Assembly: GCF_001536285.1 (NCBI RefSeq)
Contig: NZ_FAOZ01000025.1
Span: forward strand, 60,589 to 124,588
From: Parafrankia irregularis
Lineage (GTDB): Bacteria; Actinomycetota; Actinomycetes; Frankiales; Frankiaceae
Length of the DNA stretch: 64,000 nucleotides
Direction: 5' to 3'
Shown: positions 18,098-26,457 of the stretch, in pieces
Layout of the letters: every line of letters begins with the position of its first letter
Numbering within the stretch: position 1 is the first letter of the stretch
Notes under the pieces: generated by a model
Database searches by the model: none
Seen by the model: the letters and a program-made list of their open reading frames with translations, nothing else
What the model was told of the DNA's origin: nothing
Made by a program: the position numbers and the translations under genes

Positions 18098-18748
18098 TCA
18101 CCAGAACAGGTGTGCGCGTTCGCCGGCGCAGAAGCGACGCGCGGCGATGAACAGGCGGAGGTAAAGCTGATCCAGTTTCAGGTAGTTGGGGATGAGGTCG
18201 GCCGTCGTCAGGGCGGCCTCGCGGTACTCAAGCCCGATGTCGGTGCGGGTGGCATAGCGGGCGGGCACGGTGTCGGTGTCACCGTCGGCGAGCTTGATCG
18301 CGTCGCCCAAGGCGATGTCCACCAGGCCGGATACCTCAGCATCGGCGAGTGGGATCTCCTCCAACGCCACGTCCAAGGGGATCAGATGCCAGTGTTGGAA
18401 CTCGCGTTCGATGTAGTCGGGGGCGAGGGTGACGGCGGTCTGCCGCAGGCCGATCGGGTGCAGGTCGGCGTAGGCGACGGGCAGGCCGAGTTCCTCGTGG
18501 ACTTCCCGCACGCCGTCGGCGATGGTCTCACCGGCCTGGTAGTGGCCGCCGACGGTGATGTCGGCGTAGTCGGGCCGGTCGAAGCTGTAGCGACCGGGGG
18601 CCTTCTTCTGGAGGAGCACGCGCCGGGTGGTGGGGTTGATCGCGAGTGCGGAGAAGGTGCGGTGCCACAAGCCCGTGGCGTGGGCGGCCTTCTTGTCCTC
18701 GGTGCCGACGGGTTCGTAGCGGTCGTTGAAAATATCGATCAGCGTCAC
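18098..18748 (-). CDS. NUDIX hydrolase (isopentenyl-diphosphate-isomerase-like subgroup)
   Basis: 216 aa. Metal-dependent cleavage of a nucleoside diphosphate linked to another moiety is the family reaction. The start MTLIDIFNDRYEPVGTEDKK and HATGLWHRTFSALAINPTTR is the layout of Idi/YfcD-type NUDIX proteins. The NUDIX box reads GGHYQAGETIADGVREVHEE LGL; the spacing between the first Glu and RE is one residue shorter than the consensus, so activity is not certain. Last gene of the minus-strand operon, 8 bp after the nucleotidyltransferase gene, so it may clean up or recycle an NDP-linked product of that enzyme (inference). Confidence 0.85.
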   Translation of the reverse strand: MTLIDIFNDRYEPVGTEDKKAAHATGLWHRTFSALAINPTTRRVLLQKKAPGRYSFDRPDYADITVGGHYQAGETIADGVREVHEELGLPVAYADLHPIGLRQTAVTLAPDYIEREFQHWHLIPLDVALEEIPLADAEVSGLVDIALGDAIKLADGDTDTVPARYATRTDIGLEYREAALTTADLIPNYLKLDQLYLRLFIAARRFCAGERAHLFW

Positions 18749-18756
18749 GGTTGTCC

Positions 18757-19533
18757 TCAGGGGTGAACGGCGGGTTTCGTCTGGAGTTGCCAGTAGGTTT
18801 GGAGGGCTTCGAGGTATCGGTGTGGCTCACCGACGGTGACCCAGCGTCCGCTGATCCGGTGGACACGCACGTCGGCGATCCGGGCGATTTCACCCACGGC
18901 CACTCCGAGATCGACTTCTCCGCGGGCGTGTTCGGTCGGGACGAGCAGATCGAAGATCGACGGTCGCAGGATGAGTCGGGACACGACCGCGAGCGGTTCT
19001 ACCACCGTGGCTGGATCGGGGCGTTGCCGGATGCCAAGGACGCGGTCGGGGTTGTCGGGATGGGTGTCGATCACACCGAACGAAGCGATGTCGGCGGGGG
19101 CTACGAGTTGCGCGGCGATCACCGCGTCGGCTCCGTCGTTGGCGAGGTCGCGCATCGCCGCGAGGTCGTGTCCGCCCAGCAGCACCTCGTCGCCGAACGC
19201 CACGGCGAAGGAATTCTGCGCGGAGAGTCTGTCCCGCAGGGTGAGTAGCGGGGTGCCGCTGCCGTAACCGTGCCCGAGGTCCTCGGCGATGGCCTCGACG
19301 GGCACACCGTCGTCGCGCAGCACATCCAGGTAGGCGGGCACGACGACATCATCGGGCCGGGTGGCGACGATGACAGTGGTGGCTCCGGCTCGGACACATT
19401 CGGAGATGACATGGTCGACGGCGGGCCGGTGCCCGACTGGCAGCATCTCCTTGGGGACGATCGTGCTGAAGGGCCGGAACCGTGTCGCGTGCCCCGCCGC
19501 GGTGACCACCGCTGTCCAGGCCTCTGGCATCAC
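18757..19533 (-). CDS. GalU/RfbA-like sugar-1-phosphate nucleotidyltransferase
   Basis: 258 aa. Begins with the nucleotide-binding signature VVTAAGHATRFRPFSTIVPK EMLPV, equivalent to GalU's AAGLGTRFLPxTKxxPKEMLP; FGDEVLLGG is the metal-binding Asp motif, and SFGVIDTHPD, GIRQRPDP and VGEPHRYLEAL match the uridylyltransferase fold. Family reaction: NTP plus sugar-1-phosphate to NDP-sugar plus PPi; related enzymes also occur in peptide natural product clusters. Its start overlaps the stop of the HPr-kinase-like gene by four bases. Substrate unknown. Confidence 0.85.
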   Translation of the reverse strand: MMPEAWTAVVTAAGHATRFRPFSTIVPKEMLPVGHRPAVDHVISECVRAGATTVIVATRPDDVVVPAYLDVLRDDGVPVEAIAEDLGHGYGSGTPLLTLRDRLSAQNSFAVAFGDEVLLGGHDLAAMRDLANDGADAVIAAQLVAPADIASFGVIDTHPDNPDRVLGIRQRPDPATVVEPLAVVSRLILRPSIFDLLVPTEHARGEVDLGVAVGEIARIADVRVHRISGRWVTVGEPHRYLEALQTYWQLQTKPAVHP

Positions 19534-20666
19534 CGAATACCTCCCGTTGCGCTCTCAAGGATGCGGGCGAGGTCACTGATCGGGTTGTGCGCGCCGAAGT
19601 TCACCTCGATGCACGGCACGGCCGCCGCGATGTGTTCGATCGCGGCCCTTGCGTGGCGGTCGAGCTGGTCGTCCGTACTGCGGCGGGGGACCAGCCAGGG
19701 CCGGACCCAGAACTCGTCGCGGGGGGTGAAGCAGTTCGCTGCGACGATCCGGCGCGTCTCGGGGGCGGTCAGGCGGCGTGTCTGTGCCGGCTTGCTCGTA
19801 TCGGCCAGCCGGGGCACCACGACCATCCGCAGCGCCGACCGTGAGATCAGGCGGGCACCGAACGCCTCGGCGAACTGGCGGGCGGTGAAGGCGTGCTTGA
19901 CCGTCGAGCCGATGTCCGCGGGCATCCTGTCGAGCCCGCTGCCGGTGCCGGCGGTGCGTCGAACCAGGCTCTCCAGCTCGGGGAACGCTGCGATGGTGCC
20001 TCGCCCGGTCGGCACCGGAAGCGGCACCGCGACCGCGTGATCACCCTTGTGGAGGACAAGCCGATCGTTGGACATCAAAGCAGCGCCGGGTAACCGCAGC
20101 AGCGCCGCAGCCACGGTGGTCTTGCCCGCCCCACGGGGTCCGCAGACCATCACGGCCGTGCCGCCGACATCGACACCAGCCGCGTGGAAGATGACACCGC
20201 CGGCGTCTTCGTAGGTGCGCAGCATGGCCTCCCGGATGAGCCTGATCGGGTAGCGATGCGGGCGCACGGTCCCGGTATGGGTGAACAGATCGATGTCGTG
20301 GCCGTGCACGGTCACGGCGTACGCGCCCGGCTGGTGTTCCACCTTGTCCGTGGCGATGACGTAGCAACGGCGGCCCGTCGGGTCGTCGGCCGTCTGCATC
20401 AGCAGTCCCGGAACCGGTTCGATGAAGCTTGTGGTCGGCGAGCGCGTGATGGTCGCGACGACCTGGTGAAATGCCAGGTCGTCGGTGTGCACTCGGATGC
20501 TGAACCCGGCCAGATCGAGTTCCCCTGGTGGTGTCGTGAGGAAGTCCGACAGGTACGTCTGCTGGGTTGACAGCCATGTGGATGGTGCTGTGATCGCGAA
20601 CGCCACATCTCCGGCGTGACAGTCCCACCTGGCCAGGGCCGCCGATGGATGGGCTGACGGTTTCAT
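19530..20666 (-). CDS. HPr-kinase-like P-loop kinase
   Basis: 378 aa from ATG 20666 (the frame is open further upstream, but this ATG overlaps the upstream stop by four bases). HprK-related C-terminal kinase core: GVIFHAAGVDVGG (His at 161), P-loop CGPRGAGKTTVAAALL (176-190) and LMSNDRLVL (Asp 201, where HprK has the catalytic Asp pair). The N-terminal 150 residues are family-specific. True HprK phosphorylates a Ser on HPr, but PTS context is absent. Homologues in other bacteria phosphorylate RiPP precursors such as lasso peptides (PadeK/ThcoK type). The target here is unknown; a small protein encoded in the operon is one possibility. Confidence 0.78.
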   Translation of the reverse strand: MKPSAHPSAALARWDCHAGDVAFAITAPSTWLSTQQTYLSDFLTTPPGELDLAGFSIRVHTDDLAFHQVVATITRSPTTSFIEPVPGLLMQTADDPTGRRCYVIATDKVEHQPGAYAVTVHGHDIDLFTHTGTVRPHRYPIRLIREAMLRTYEDAGGVIFHAAGVDVGGTAVMVCGPRGAGKTTVAAALLRLPGAALMSNDRLVLHKGDHAVAVPLPVPTGRGTIAAFPELESLVRRTAGTGSGLDRMPADIGSTVKHAFTARQFAEAFGARLISRSALRMVVVPRLADTSKPAQTRRLTAPETRRIVAANCFTPRDEFWVRPWLVPRRSTDDQLDRHARAAIEHIAAAVPCIEVNFGAHNPISDLARILESATGGIR

Positions 20667-21463
20667 GTCAGGGCAAGCTCCTTCACTGCCTGGTCGGCCT
20701 GCCGGATGCGGCGGGCCCGTTCTGCTTCGGGTAGATCCCGGAACGCCCGTACGGAGGTCAGGGCGAAGAAGGTATGAGCGCTCGCAGGTTCGGCCTGCCC
20801 GGCCAGCGCGCGCAAGGCCAGCACGGCTCGCGTCCGGAACCACCATGCGGAGAACGACTCGACGGGCTGGGTAGCTGTCGGCGACACCAGGCATGCGAGA
20901 TCCTCGCGTTGGCCTGCCGCCGCGGTGGCAGAGGGATGCAGGAGCGCGCGGGCGGCGTAGCCGATCATCGCGTCGAGGGTCACCGTGGTGTCGAAGCACA
21001 AGGCGTCGAACAGCTCCTCGAACAGGTTCGACGGCTCCGGACGCATGCTCGGGATGAGCGGTGGCAGCACGTCGACCAGCACGACGTGGTCCTCGGCGAG
21101 GCAGAAGTTCACCAGATTGGTGTCCACGCGGGCATCCGTGGCGTCCAGGGCGCGTACCCATCCGGCGATCTCGATGACCGCGTCGATGAAACGAGGCGGG
21201 TTGATGCTGGCGTGGTCGAGCAGCGTCGGGCCGGTGACCCAGCGATGCCGTACCGCGAGCGGCTGGGTGGATTCCACCGACAGGCGGGATGGCAGGGTGA
21301 CTCCGGCTGCTCGCAGCGTGGACAGGTAGGCGTTCATGCCGGTCGCCCCGGCGTTCTGCGCCACTGCCGCGAACCGGGACCCCGCCGGGTGCTGTCCGTT
21401 CAACGTTTTGATCACGTCGTCGCCGTCGCGGCGATGCGCGGCGAAGTCACCCTGCTCGGTCAT
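20663..21463 (-). CDS. phosphotransferase-like protein of unknown function
   Basis: 266 aa. The central segment DARVDTNLVNFCLAEDHVVL VDVLPPL has the spacing of an aminoglycoside-phosphotransferase/kinase-like catalytic loop and metal site (D..N and VD), with RHRWVTGPTLLDHASINPP before it. No clear N-terminal glycine-rich loop is seen, so activity is uncertain. ATG start overlaps the MazG-like stop by four bases and its own stop overlaps the HPr-kinase-like start by four (ATGA), indicating translational coupling. I cannot name a substrate. Confidence 0.6.
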   Translation of the reverse strand: MTEQGDFAAHRRDGDDVIKTLNGQHPAGSRFAAVAQNAGATGMNAYLSTLRAAGVTLPSRLSVESTQPLAVRHRWVTGPTLLDHASINPPRFIDAVIEIAGWVRALDATDARVDTNLVNFCLAEDHVVLVDVLPPLIPSMRPEPSNLFEELFDALCFDTTVTLDAMIGYAARALLHPSATAAAGQREDLACLVSPTATQPVESFSAWWFRTRAVLALRALAGQAEPASAHTFFALTSVRAFRDLPEAERARRIRQADQAVKELALT

Positions 21464-22014
21464 CGGGTGCTATTCCTGGCGCGGAGGAAGGCGTCGGCGT
21501 CGAGCACCATGGCGCGGAATTCCGCGAGCAGGTCCAGCCTGAGGCGGTTGGCCAGCGTGCCGGCGGCCGTGACCGCGCTGGCGCTGGCTGCCGGGATCGA
21601 CGGCGGTGTGCCGGTGGGCTGGTGACGGAATCCGTCGTGCATCATCGCGGCTTCGGCGAGCTGGCCCACCGTGATCAGCAGGCGCAGGAAATGTTCGATC
21701 TCGCCGTCACGGCCTTCCGGTCCGGCTGTCGGAAGCGCGGCGGGCTCTGTGCCGGCCAGCGTGGGCACGCTGAGCGCGGCCAAGAGCACGTCGGCTAGTT
21801 CATCCCCGGTGTTCGTGATCGGCCGCTGCGGATCGTGGAGGCCGGTGGTGTCGGCTCCCCGCCGGCGGAGCAGACACAGGGCCAGGTGTCCGAGTTGGAC
21901 GGTCATCTCGGCGGCGGCAGTGGTCGCGGTCCACGGCTGCGGCGCGGTGCCCGCGAACCCTGCCCGCAGCCGGCGCACGTCGGTCAGCGCGCCGGCCAGG
22001 TCCTCGGGTGTCAT
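21460..22014 (-). CDS. MazG-like nucleotide pyrophosphohydrolase family protein
   Basis: 184 aa, all-alpha. EMTVQLGHLALCLLRRRG and GDELADVLLAALSV correspond to the two helices that carry the ExxxE/ExxD metal-binding residues of the MazG/dUTPase superfamily; C-terminal helices are less conserved. Family members hydrolyse NTPs to NMP and PPi. Four-base overlaps with both neighbours (start with the radical SAM stop, stop with the phosphotransferase-like start) place it firmly in the operon. Confidence 0.7.
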   Translation of the reverse strand: MTPEDLAGALTDVRRLRAGFAGTAPQPWTATTAAAEMTVQLGHLALCLLRRRGADTTGLHDPQRPITNTGDELADVLLAALSVPTLAGTEPAALPTAGPEGRDGEIEHFLRLLITVGQLAEAAMMHDGFRHQPTGTPPSIPAASASAVTAAGTLANRLRLDLLAEFRAMVLDADAFLRARNSTR

Positions 22015-23195
22015 CGGGCATCACCGATGACCAGTGGGAGGGCGCCGGCTGTTCCGCTGCTCCAGTAGGGGTCGCTGTGCTGGCGCGCGATGCGTACCCG
22101 CATGCCAAGGTCTTGGGTCAGCGCGGCGGCGGCGCTCGTCGGCAGGACCGCATGGATCACGACTTCTCCATGGGGGTGGTCGAGGGTGAACGGCGTGTCG
22201 GGGTGGCCACGTCGGTTCAACGCGGTGCGAACGGCCGCCTCGGTCAGGGCGGGTCGGCTGAGAAGGTCGGCTTCGCAGCGGCGGCGTTGGGCGGCGGGGC
22301 AATGGTTGCGTGCCGTGCACACGCTGCTGCCGAACACCCCGAACCGGTCCGACTGGTCGAGTACATAGGCCAGGGCGCAGGAGTTCGTGTGGAACAACGG
22401 ATAGCCGGGCCGGCGCCTATGAGTCGCGTGGATGAAGTCCCAGAACGCTTGGGGGTACACACATTCGGCCGCGGTGACACCCGGCGTGGTGGCCAGCTCC
22501 GACCACAGCTCGGCGAGTCGGGCCAACGCGGCGGACTCCACCTTCAGACCGGCAGCCACGGTGCAGCGTGCGTACTCCGCCGCCCAGTCGAAGACCGCTT
22601 CCATCGTGCCAGTGGTCGCGGACTCCGGGAACGCGGGCCGCCAGTAGTGCGCGACGGGGACGTCCGCGTCGGCCAGCCGAGGAAAGGTGGCCTTCAACTG
22701 GTCATGCCGGATGCCACGTTCCATGTCGCGCCCCAGGCCCGAATAGCTCAAATACACGATCGTCCGTAGTCCGGCCTGGCGAGCCGTGGTCACCACATGG
22801 AGTGTTTCATCGGGGATCGGGCATTTGGTGATCAGCACGAGGGGGTTGGAGATCTGCCGCTCTACCAGCACGGCCAGCAGGTCGGCGAGGTGCGCGCGGG
22901 AACTCGGCAGCGCCATCACATCGGTCCAGGTGTACAGCGCCACCGGGCGATCCGGCGCGTAGTACGGCGAGGCGGTTAGCATGTCGACCGTTTCCACCGG
23001 AGTGGCCAACTGCTCGGGCCGGACGGCGGTCTGCCCGCGCTCATTCAGAAAACAGTACGAGCAGGCCTTTGGACAGCCCTGGATGGGGTTCACCGCGATC
23101 CACGTAGCGTGCTGGTCGACAACGGCGGTCCTCGTACGGCGCGAGTGATGGACCCGGCGTGCATCTACGCCGAGGCGGCTTTCCATGGTCTCCAC
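22011..23195 (-). CDS. radical SAM enzyme
   Basis: 394 aa. CxxxCxxC cluster motif GCPKACSYCF at C41, C45, C48 binds the [4Fe-4S] centre that cleaves S-adenosylmethionine. The following NERGQTAVRPEQL, VALYTWTDVMALP, PLVLITKCPIP and TIVYLSYSGL strands fit a partial TIM barrel as in SPL/elongator-like radical SAM proteins. A second Cys group near the C-terminus (SSVCTARNHCPAAQRRRCEA) could bind an auxiliary cluster, as in SPASM-like or other multi-cluster enzymes. It starts at 23195; the short protein at 23240-23578 ends 45 bp upstream. Reaction not readable from sequence. Confidence 0.85.
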   Translation of the reverse strand: METMESRLGVDARRVHHSRRTRTAVVDQHATWIAVNPIQGCPKACSYCFLNERGQTAVRPEQLATPVETVDMLTASPYYAPDRPVALYTWTDVMALPSSRAHLADLLAVLVERQISNPLVLITKCPIPDETLHVVTTARQAGLRTIVYLSYSGLGRDMERGIRHDQLKATFPRLADADVPVAHYWRPAFPESATTGTMEAVFDWAAEYARCTVAAGLKVESAALARLAELWSELATTPGVTAAECVYPQAFWDFIHATHRRRPGYPLFHTNSCALAYVLDQSDRFGVFGSSVCTARNHCPAAQRRRCEADLLSRPALTEAAVRTALNRRGHPDTPFTLDHPHGEVVIHAVLPTSAAAALTQDLGMRVRIARQHSDPYWSSGTAGALPLVIGDAR

Positions 23196-23239
23196 GCTCC
23201 TTGTCAGTCTGGGCAGAGCCTGTCAACCCCGGTGAGACA

Positions 23240-23578
23240 TCAGGCGGCGGCTTGGTTGGTCGGTGGAGCAGCTTCGGTCCCGATGATCGCGGGGACTGGT
23301 TGATCCATGCCTCGCTCGGGCATGTGGGCGGGGTTGGTCGGTATCCTCAGTGACGACACGGACACCGAGATCTCGGCTCCCCGCTGCGGGAGGCACCTCC
23401 GCCGCCAGGGCACCGTCGGCAAGCCGATGCAGAGCTGCGGGCCGGCGGACCCGGTGACCGGTATGGTCAGACAGGCAAACTCGCTGAGGGCCGTAGCACG
23501 CGGCTGCCGTAGGTCGGTGGCGGCCATCGCCGTGAGATTGCGGTTCCTCTTGATGACCGGAGGGTCATCAATGGTCAT
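23240..23578 (-). CDS. small hypothetical protein ahead of the radical SAM gene
   Basis: 112 aa from ATG 23578, six bases after GGGAG. GC-rich third positions support coding. No family recognised. The middle contains three Cys (FACLTIPVTGSAGPQLCIG, RRRCLPQRG); the end is rich in Ala, Pro and Thr (IIGTEAAPPTNQAAA). The start overlaps the upstream gene by 11 bases and the next gene is the radical SAM enzyme. Small size, Cys content and context would allow a modified-peptide precursor or an accessory protein; that is inference only. Confidence 0.5.
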   Translation of the reverse strand: MTIDDPPVIKRNRNLTAMAATDLRQPRATALSEFACLTIPVTGSAGPQLCIGLPTVPWRRRCLPQRGAEISVSVSSLRIPTNPAHMPERGMDQPVPAIIGTEAAPPTNQAAA

Positions 23579-23906
23579 GTGCGACTCCCGGGTTCCGCGG
23601 TGTTCGCTGTGTCGGCACATGGTGCGGGCTGGTCGCGCTGGTCGCGCTGGTGAGCAGGATGACGGCGGCGATGTGGATCTGTGTACGGGCCGCGTCGCGG
23701 CTGGCCTGGTTCTGCGCGGCGTCGTAGCGGTCGAGGGCGGCGCGTAGCGCGGTCCATTCCGGTGAGGCCGGGTCGATGGGCGGGGTAAACAGCGCGAGCA
23801 TCCGGGCGATATCCCCCGGTGGGGTGATCTCGGGCAGGGCCGCCATGCGCGCGGTGAGCACGATCGGGCGTAGGGCGACTGGAACGAGAGGAACGTGGGG
23901 GGTCAC
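23568..23906 (-). CDS. small hypothetical protein
   Basis: 112 aa from GTG 23906, or shorter from ATG 23846 (MAALPEITPPGDIARMLALF). The C-terminal helical segment ALRAALDRYDAAQNQASRDA, TQIHIAAVILL looks real and amphipathic. Not recognised. Overlaps the next gene by 11 bases; 127 bp separate it from the ATPase gene upstream. Confidence 0.45.
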   Translation of the reverse strand: MTPHVPLVPVALRPIVLTARMAALPEITPPGDIARMLALFTPPIDPASPEWTALRAALDRYDAAQNQASRDAARTQIHIAAVILLTSATSATSPHHVPTQRTPRNPGVAHDH

Positions 23907-24033
23907 GCGATCCGCACAGCCCGTATCGCCCGGTGGACGCCGGTGTCATGGTCGATGGTCTTCGACACGGGCGGGGCCGTCCCATCCCCTGGGCTGAGCG
24001 GCAGGGCACGGGTGGTGGGACTGGGATTGGTCA

Positions 24034-24684
24034 TCACGCACGTCGCGCTGCCGTGCGGGTTGGCTGTCCGACCGCGGTGGCGGGTGGGGGCGTCCTGGGC
24101 GGGGCGGCCCTGGCGCCGGGAAGGTGCCAGTCGTCCAGGGCTCGTAGCCCGTCGACGACCCGGCGCAGCAGCGCCGGATTCTCCTCAAAGGTCACCGGCC
24201 TAATCGGATCTGGGGTGGGCTGTGCCGTGCGCTGTTCCAGCCGCCCCGCCTCGGTCCCCGGTTGCATCGGCTGCAGTTCCGCCCGTATCTCACCCCAGAC
24301 GACTTTTCCGCCCGATTTGACCCGATACCACGACCATGTGCTGCACAGCGCATCAACCAGGACCAGGCCACGTCCGTCCTCGCTGAACGCCTCCGGACTC
24401 CCGATCCGGGGACCGACGTCGCTGCTGTCCCACACCTCCACCACGACCTGCCCGCTCGTCGCCGTCAGCCGCACGGCCACCACATCCTGCGGACGGCTCA
24501 CCTTCACGGCGTTGGAGGCGAGCTCTCCCACGACGAGTTCGACGGTGCTCACGGCGTCGGTGTCCACCGACCACCCGATCAGCGTGCCTGCGGTCCTCGC
24601 GCGCACCTCGGGCACAGCGGCCACGGTCGGCGGGAAATGCGCCACCGCCACCCGGATCATCGGCGACCGGTCGGCCGCTGTCAC
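24034..24684 (-). CDS. anti-sigma-factor-type HATPase_c protein
   Basis: 216 aa from GTG 24684. Histidine-kinase-like ATPase of the RsbW/SpoIIAB type common in actinobacteria: N-box VSTVELVVGELASNAVKVS, VVEVWDSSD (G1-like) and EDGRGLVLVDALCSTW (G2). No dimerisation or sensor domain. The C-terminal 80 residues (ARAAPPRTPPPATAVGQPTR) are disordered and Pro/Ala-rich. Such proteins often accompany HTH-DUF5753/DUF397 pairs, as here at 25392-26457 on the other strand. Confidence 0.8.
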   Translation of the reverse strand: MTAADRSPMIRVAVAHFPPTVAAVPEVRARTAGTLIGWSVDTDAVSTVELVVGELASNAVKVSRPQDVVAVRLTATSGQVVVEVWDSSDVGPRIGSPEAFSEDGRGLVLVDALCSTWSWYRVKSGGKVVWGEIRAELQPMQPGTEAGRLEQRTAQPTPDPIRPVTFEENPALLRRVVDGLRALDDWHLPGARAAPPRTPPPATAVGQPTRTAARRA

Positions 24685-24694
24685 GCCGAGCCCC

Positions 24695-25078
24695 TCACGC
24701 TGCGGCCGGCGCACGACTGGTGCGGATGCCGATGATCGTGACGTTCATGCATGCACTGGCCGGTGTCGCTGTTGATGGCGCGTGCAGTGACCGCAGGTCA
24801 CAGCCAGGCAGGACGACGAACTCAGCCCAGGCCACCAGCTCACAGCGCGCGTGGGACAGGCGGCGGCTGACCTTCGCCACATGGTCATCAACGGTCAGGG
24901 AAAGACGGGTACGTGCCTGCCGCATTCGCCCGTGCGCAGACACGTGGGCGCTGTCGAAGTCGGCGAACGCCCCGAGCGCGTCCGGCTCCCACACCACGAA
25001 CCGGCGATCATCTTTAGCCCTCTCCCCTCGGCCTGCCTTGGCAGGTTCCTGCCTGGTCTCTCCCGAGTCGTCCATCAC
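24695..25078 (-). CDS. hypothetical protein
   Basis: 127 aa. No family recognised; charged N-terminus, then RFVVWEPDALGAFADFDSAH and RTRLSLTVDDHVAKVSRRLS look like folded sequence. It ends 10 bp before the ATPase start, so the two could be cotranscribed. ATG start at 25078 or the adjacent ATG. Confidence 0.4.
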   Translation of the reverse strand: MMDDSGETRQEPAKAGRGERAKDDRRFVVWEPDALGAFADFDSAHVSAHGRMRQARTRLSLTVDDHVAKVSRRLSHARCELVAWAEFVVLPGCDLRSLHAPSTATPASACMNVTIIGIRTSRAPAAA

Positions 25079-25258
25079 GCTCTCCCTGCCATGCCCTTGC
25101 CAGTGGAGGTGGGGGATCAGCTCCTAGCCCTCGGGGGACGGCACGCGGTGAGGGCCGGGAGGCTGATCATGGCGGCGCGCACCCCGGCTGTCTCCATCCC
25201 ACCGAGCGGGGGTAACGGAGCGCTGAGGGGGACCTGCTCACAGCATAATGATGAAGCA

Positions 25259-25293
25259 CTACAGCTTTAGATGCAAGTGCATCTGTACTGTAG
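25259..25293. promoter_or_regulatory. nested palindrome, probable operator upstream of HTH gene
   Basis: CTACAG-N4-AGATGCA-AG-TGCATCT-N3-CTGTAG: an inner 7-bp perfect inverted repeat inside an outer 6-bp perfect one. It sits about 100 bp upstream of the TTG start of the HTH-DUF5753 gene, in the divergent space to the minus-strand operon, and is AT-rich relative to its surroundings. Likely binding site of a dimeric regulator, perhaps autoregulation (inference). Confidence 0.6.
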
Positions 25294-25391
25294 TTGTGGC
25301 GGTGTGGTCCTACCCGACGCCGGAGGACGAGGGGTGGGAGACTCGCCCAGCACGGGAAAGTCAGCCCAGACGTTCCAGACAGGAGGAAGCG

Positions 25392-26249
25392 TTGGCGCGT
25401 CAAGCGTCGGGAACTACCGTCCGCAGCCGCCGGCTCGGTCGAGAGCTACGCCGGTTGCGCGAGGCGGCCAACGTATCCGTGGAGCGGGCGTCGGAGGTGC
25501 TCCGCTGCTCCGTACAGACGATCTACCGCCAGGAGAATGGCGCGGTGTCGGTCAGGCTGAAGGATGCGAACGATCTTCTTGCCCTGTACCGCGTCGCCGA
25601 CGCTGCGACCCGCGAAGCCGTTCTCGAACTGGCGAAGACCACGACTCAGCAAGGCTGGTGGCGACCGTACGGTGATGTCGTGCCCCGGTGGCTCCAGGTC
25701 TACATCGGGTTGGAAGGCGACACCACGGAGATCAAGGACTACCACTCCGCGGTCGTGCCCGGTCTCCTCCAGACGCGGGACTACGCCAATGCCGTGATCC
25801 GTACGGACTGGCTTGCCGCTGAGGAGGAGGTAGCGAAGCGTCTCGACCTGCGGGCCGACAGGCAGGCGAGGGTACTCGGAACGAACCCGCCGAAGGTGGA
25901 TGTCGTCCTTGACGAAGCCGTACTACGGCGACCAGTCGGTGGCCGGCACGTCCATCGGTCCCAGCTCGGCCACCTCCTGGATGTGGGCAGCCGTGACGAT
26001 GTCACGATCCAGGTCGCGCCGTACAGCATCGGGGCGCACCCCCCGCTCGGGACGCCTTTCACGTATCTGGGGTTCACCGACGAAGATGATCCTGACGTTG
26101 TGTACATAGAGATCCCGACTGGAAGCCTGTACATCGAGAAGCCGCAAGAAGTGAGGCACTACCAGCATATCTTCGATCGGCTACAGACAGAGGCTCTGTC
26201 GGCTGAGGCGTCAACCGACAAGATCGCAAGTGTGATGAAGGAGTTGTAA
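25392..26249 (+). CDS. XRE-family HTH regulator with DUF5753 domain
   Basis: 285 aa from TTG 25392, chosen because AGGAGG (25381-25386) lies 5 bases upstream; the longer open frame has no such site. N-terminal helix-turn-helix (RRLREAANVSVERASEVL then CSVQTIYRQENG) followed by a DUF5753 domain (GWWRPYGDVVPRWLQVYIGL, VPGLLQTRDYANAVIR, GSLYIEKP). This WhiJ-like arrangement with a downstream DUF397 gene, here 4 bp away, is very common in developmental actinobacteria. DNA-binding, cytosolic; target unknown, possibly its own palindromic upstream region and the divergent operon. Confidence 0.9.
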   Translation: MARQASGTTVRSRRLGRELRRLREAANVSVERASEVLRCSVQTIYRQENGAVSVRLKDANDLLALYRVADAATREAVLELAKTTTQQGWWRPYGDVVPRWLQVYIGLEGDTTEIKDYHSAVVPGLLQTRDYANAVIRTDWLAAEEEVAKRLDLRADRQARVLGTNPPKVDVVLDEAVLRRPVGGRHVHRSQLGHLLDVGSRDDVTIQVAPYSIGAHPPLGTPFTYLGFTDEDDPDVVYIEIPTGSLYIEKPQEVRHYQHIFDRLQTEALSAEASTDKIASVMKEL

Positions 26250-26253
26250 GGGG

Positions 26254-26457
26254 ATGAGCACGGAACTCCCGGGCGGGCTGACCTGGGTGAAGGCGACCGC
26301 GTCCAACGACAAGGGGGCATGCGTCGAGGTCGCTAAGCTGCCCGACGGCGGTCGGGCTGTCCGTCACTCGCAGGACCCGGACGGCCCAATGCTGCGTTAC
26401 ACCGAGGCCGAGTGGACGGCGTTCCTGGACGGCGCGCGAAAGGGCGAGTTCGGCTGA
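26254..26457 (+). CDS. DUF397 domain protein
   Basis: 67 aa. Typical DUF397 sequence: WVKATASNDKGACVEVAKLP, VRHSQDPDGPMLRYTEAEW and FLDGARKGEF. BldB-related small proteins of this kind are encoded beside WhiJ-type HTH genes and may modulate them. It starts 4 bp after the regulator stop, with AAGGGG upstream. Confidence 0.92.
   Translation: MSTELPGGLTWVKATASNDKGACVEVAKLPDGGRAVRHSQDPDGPMLRYTEAEWTAFLDGARKGEFG

Noticed and set aside
20667..21161. N-terminal extension of the HPr-kinase-like gene
   Set aside because: It overlaps the coupled upstream gene; the ATGA overlap at 20663-20666 is the natural start.
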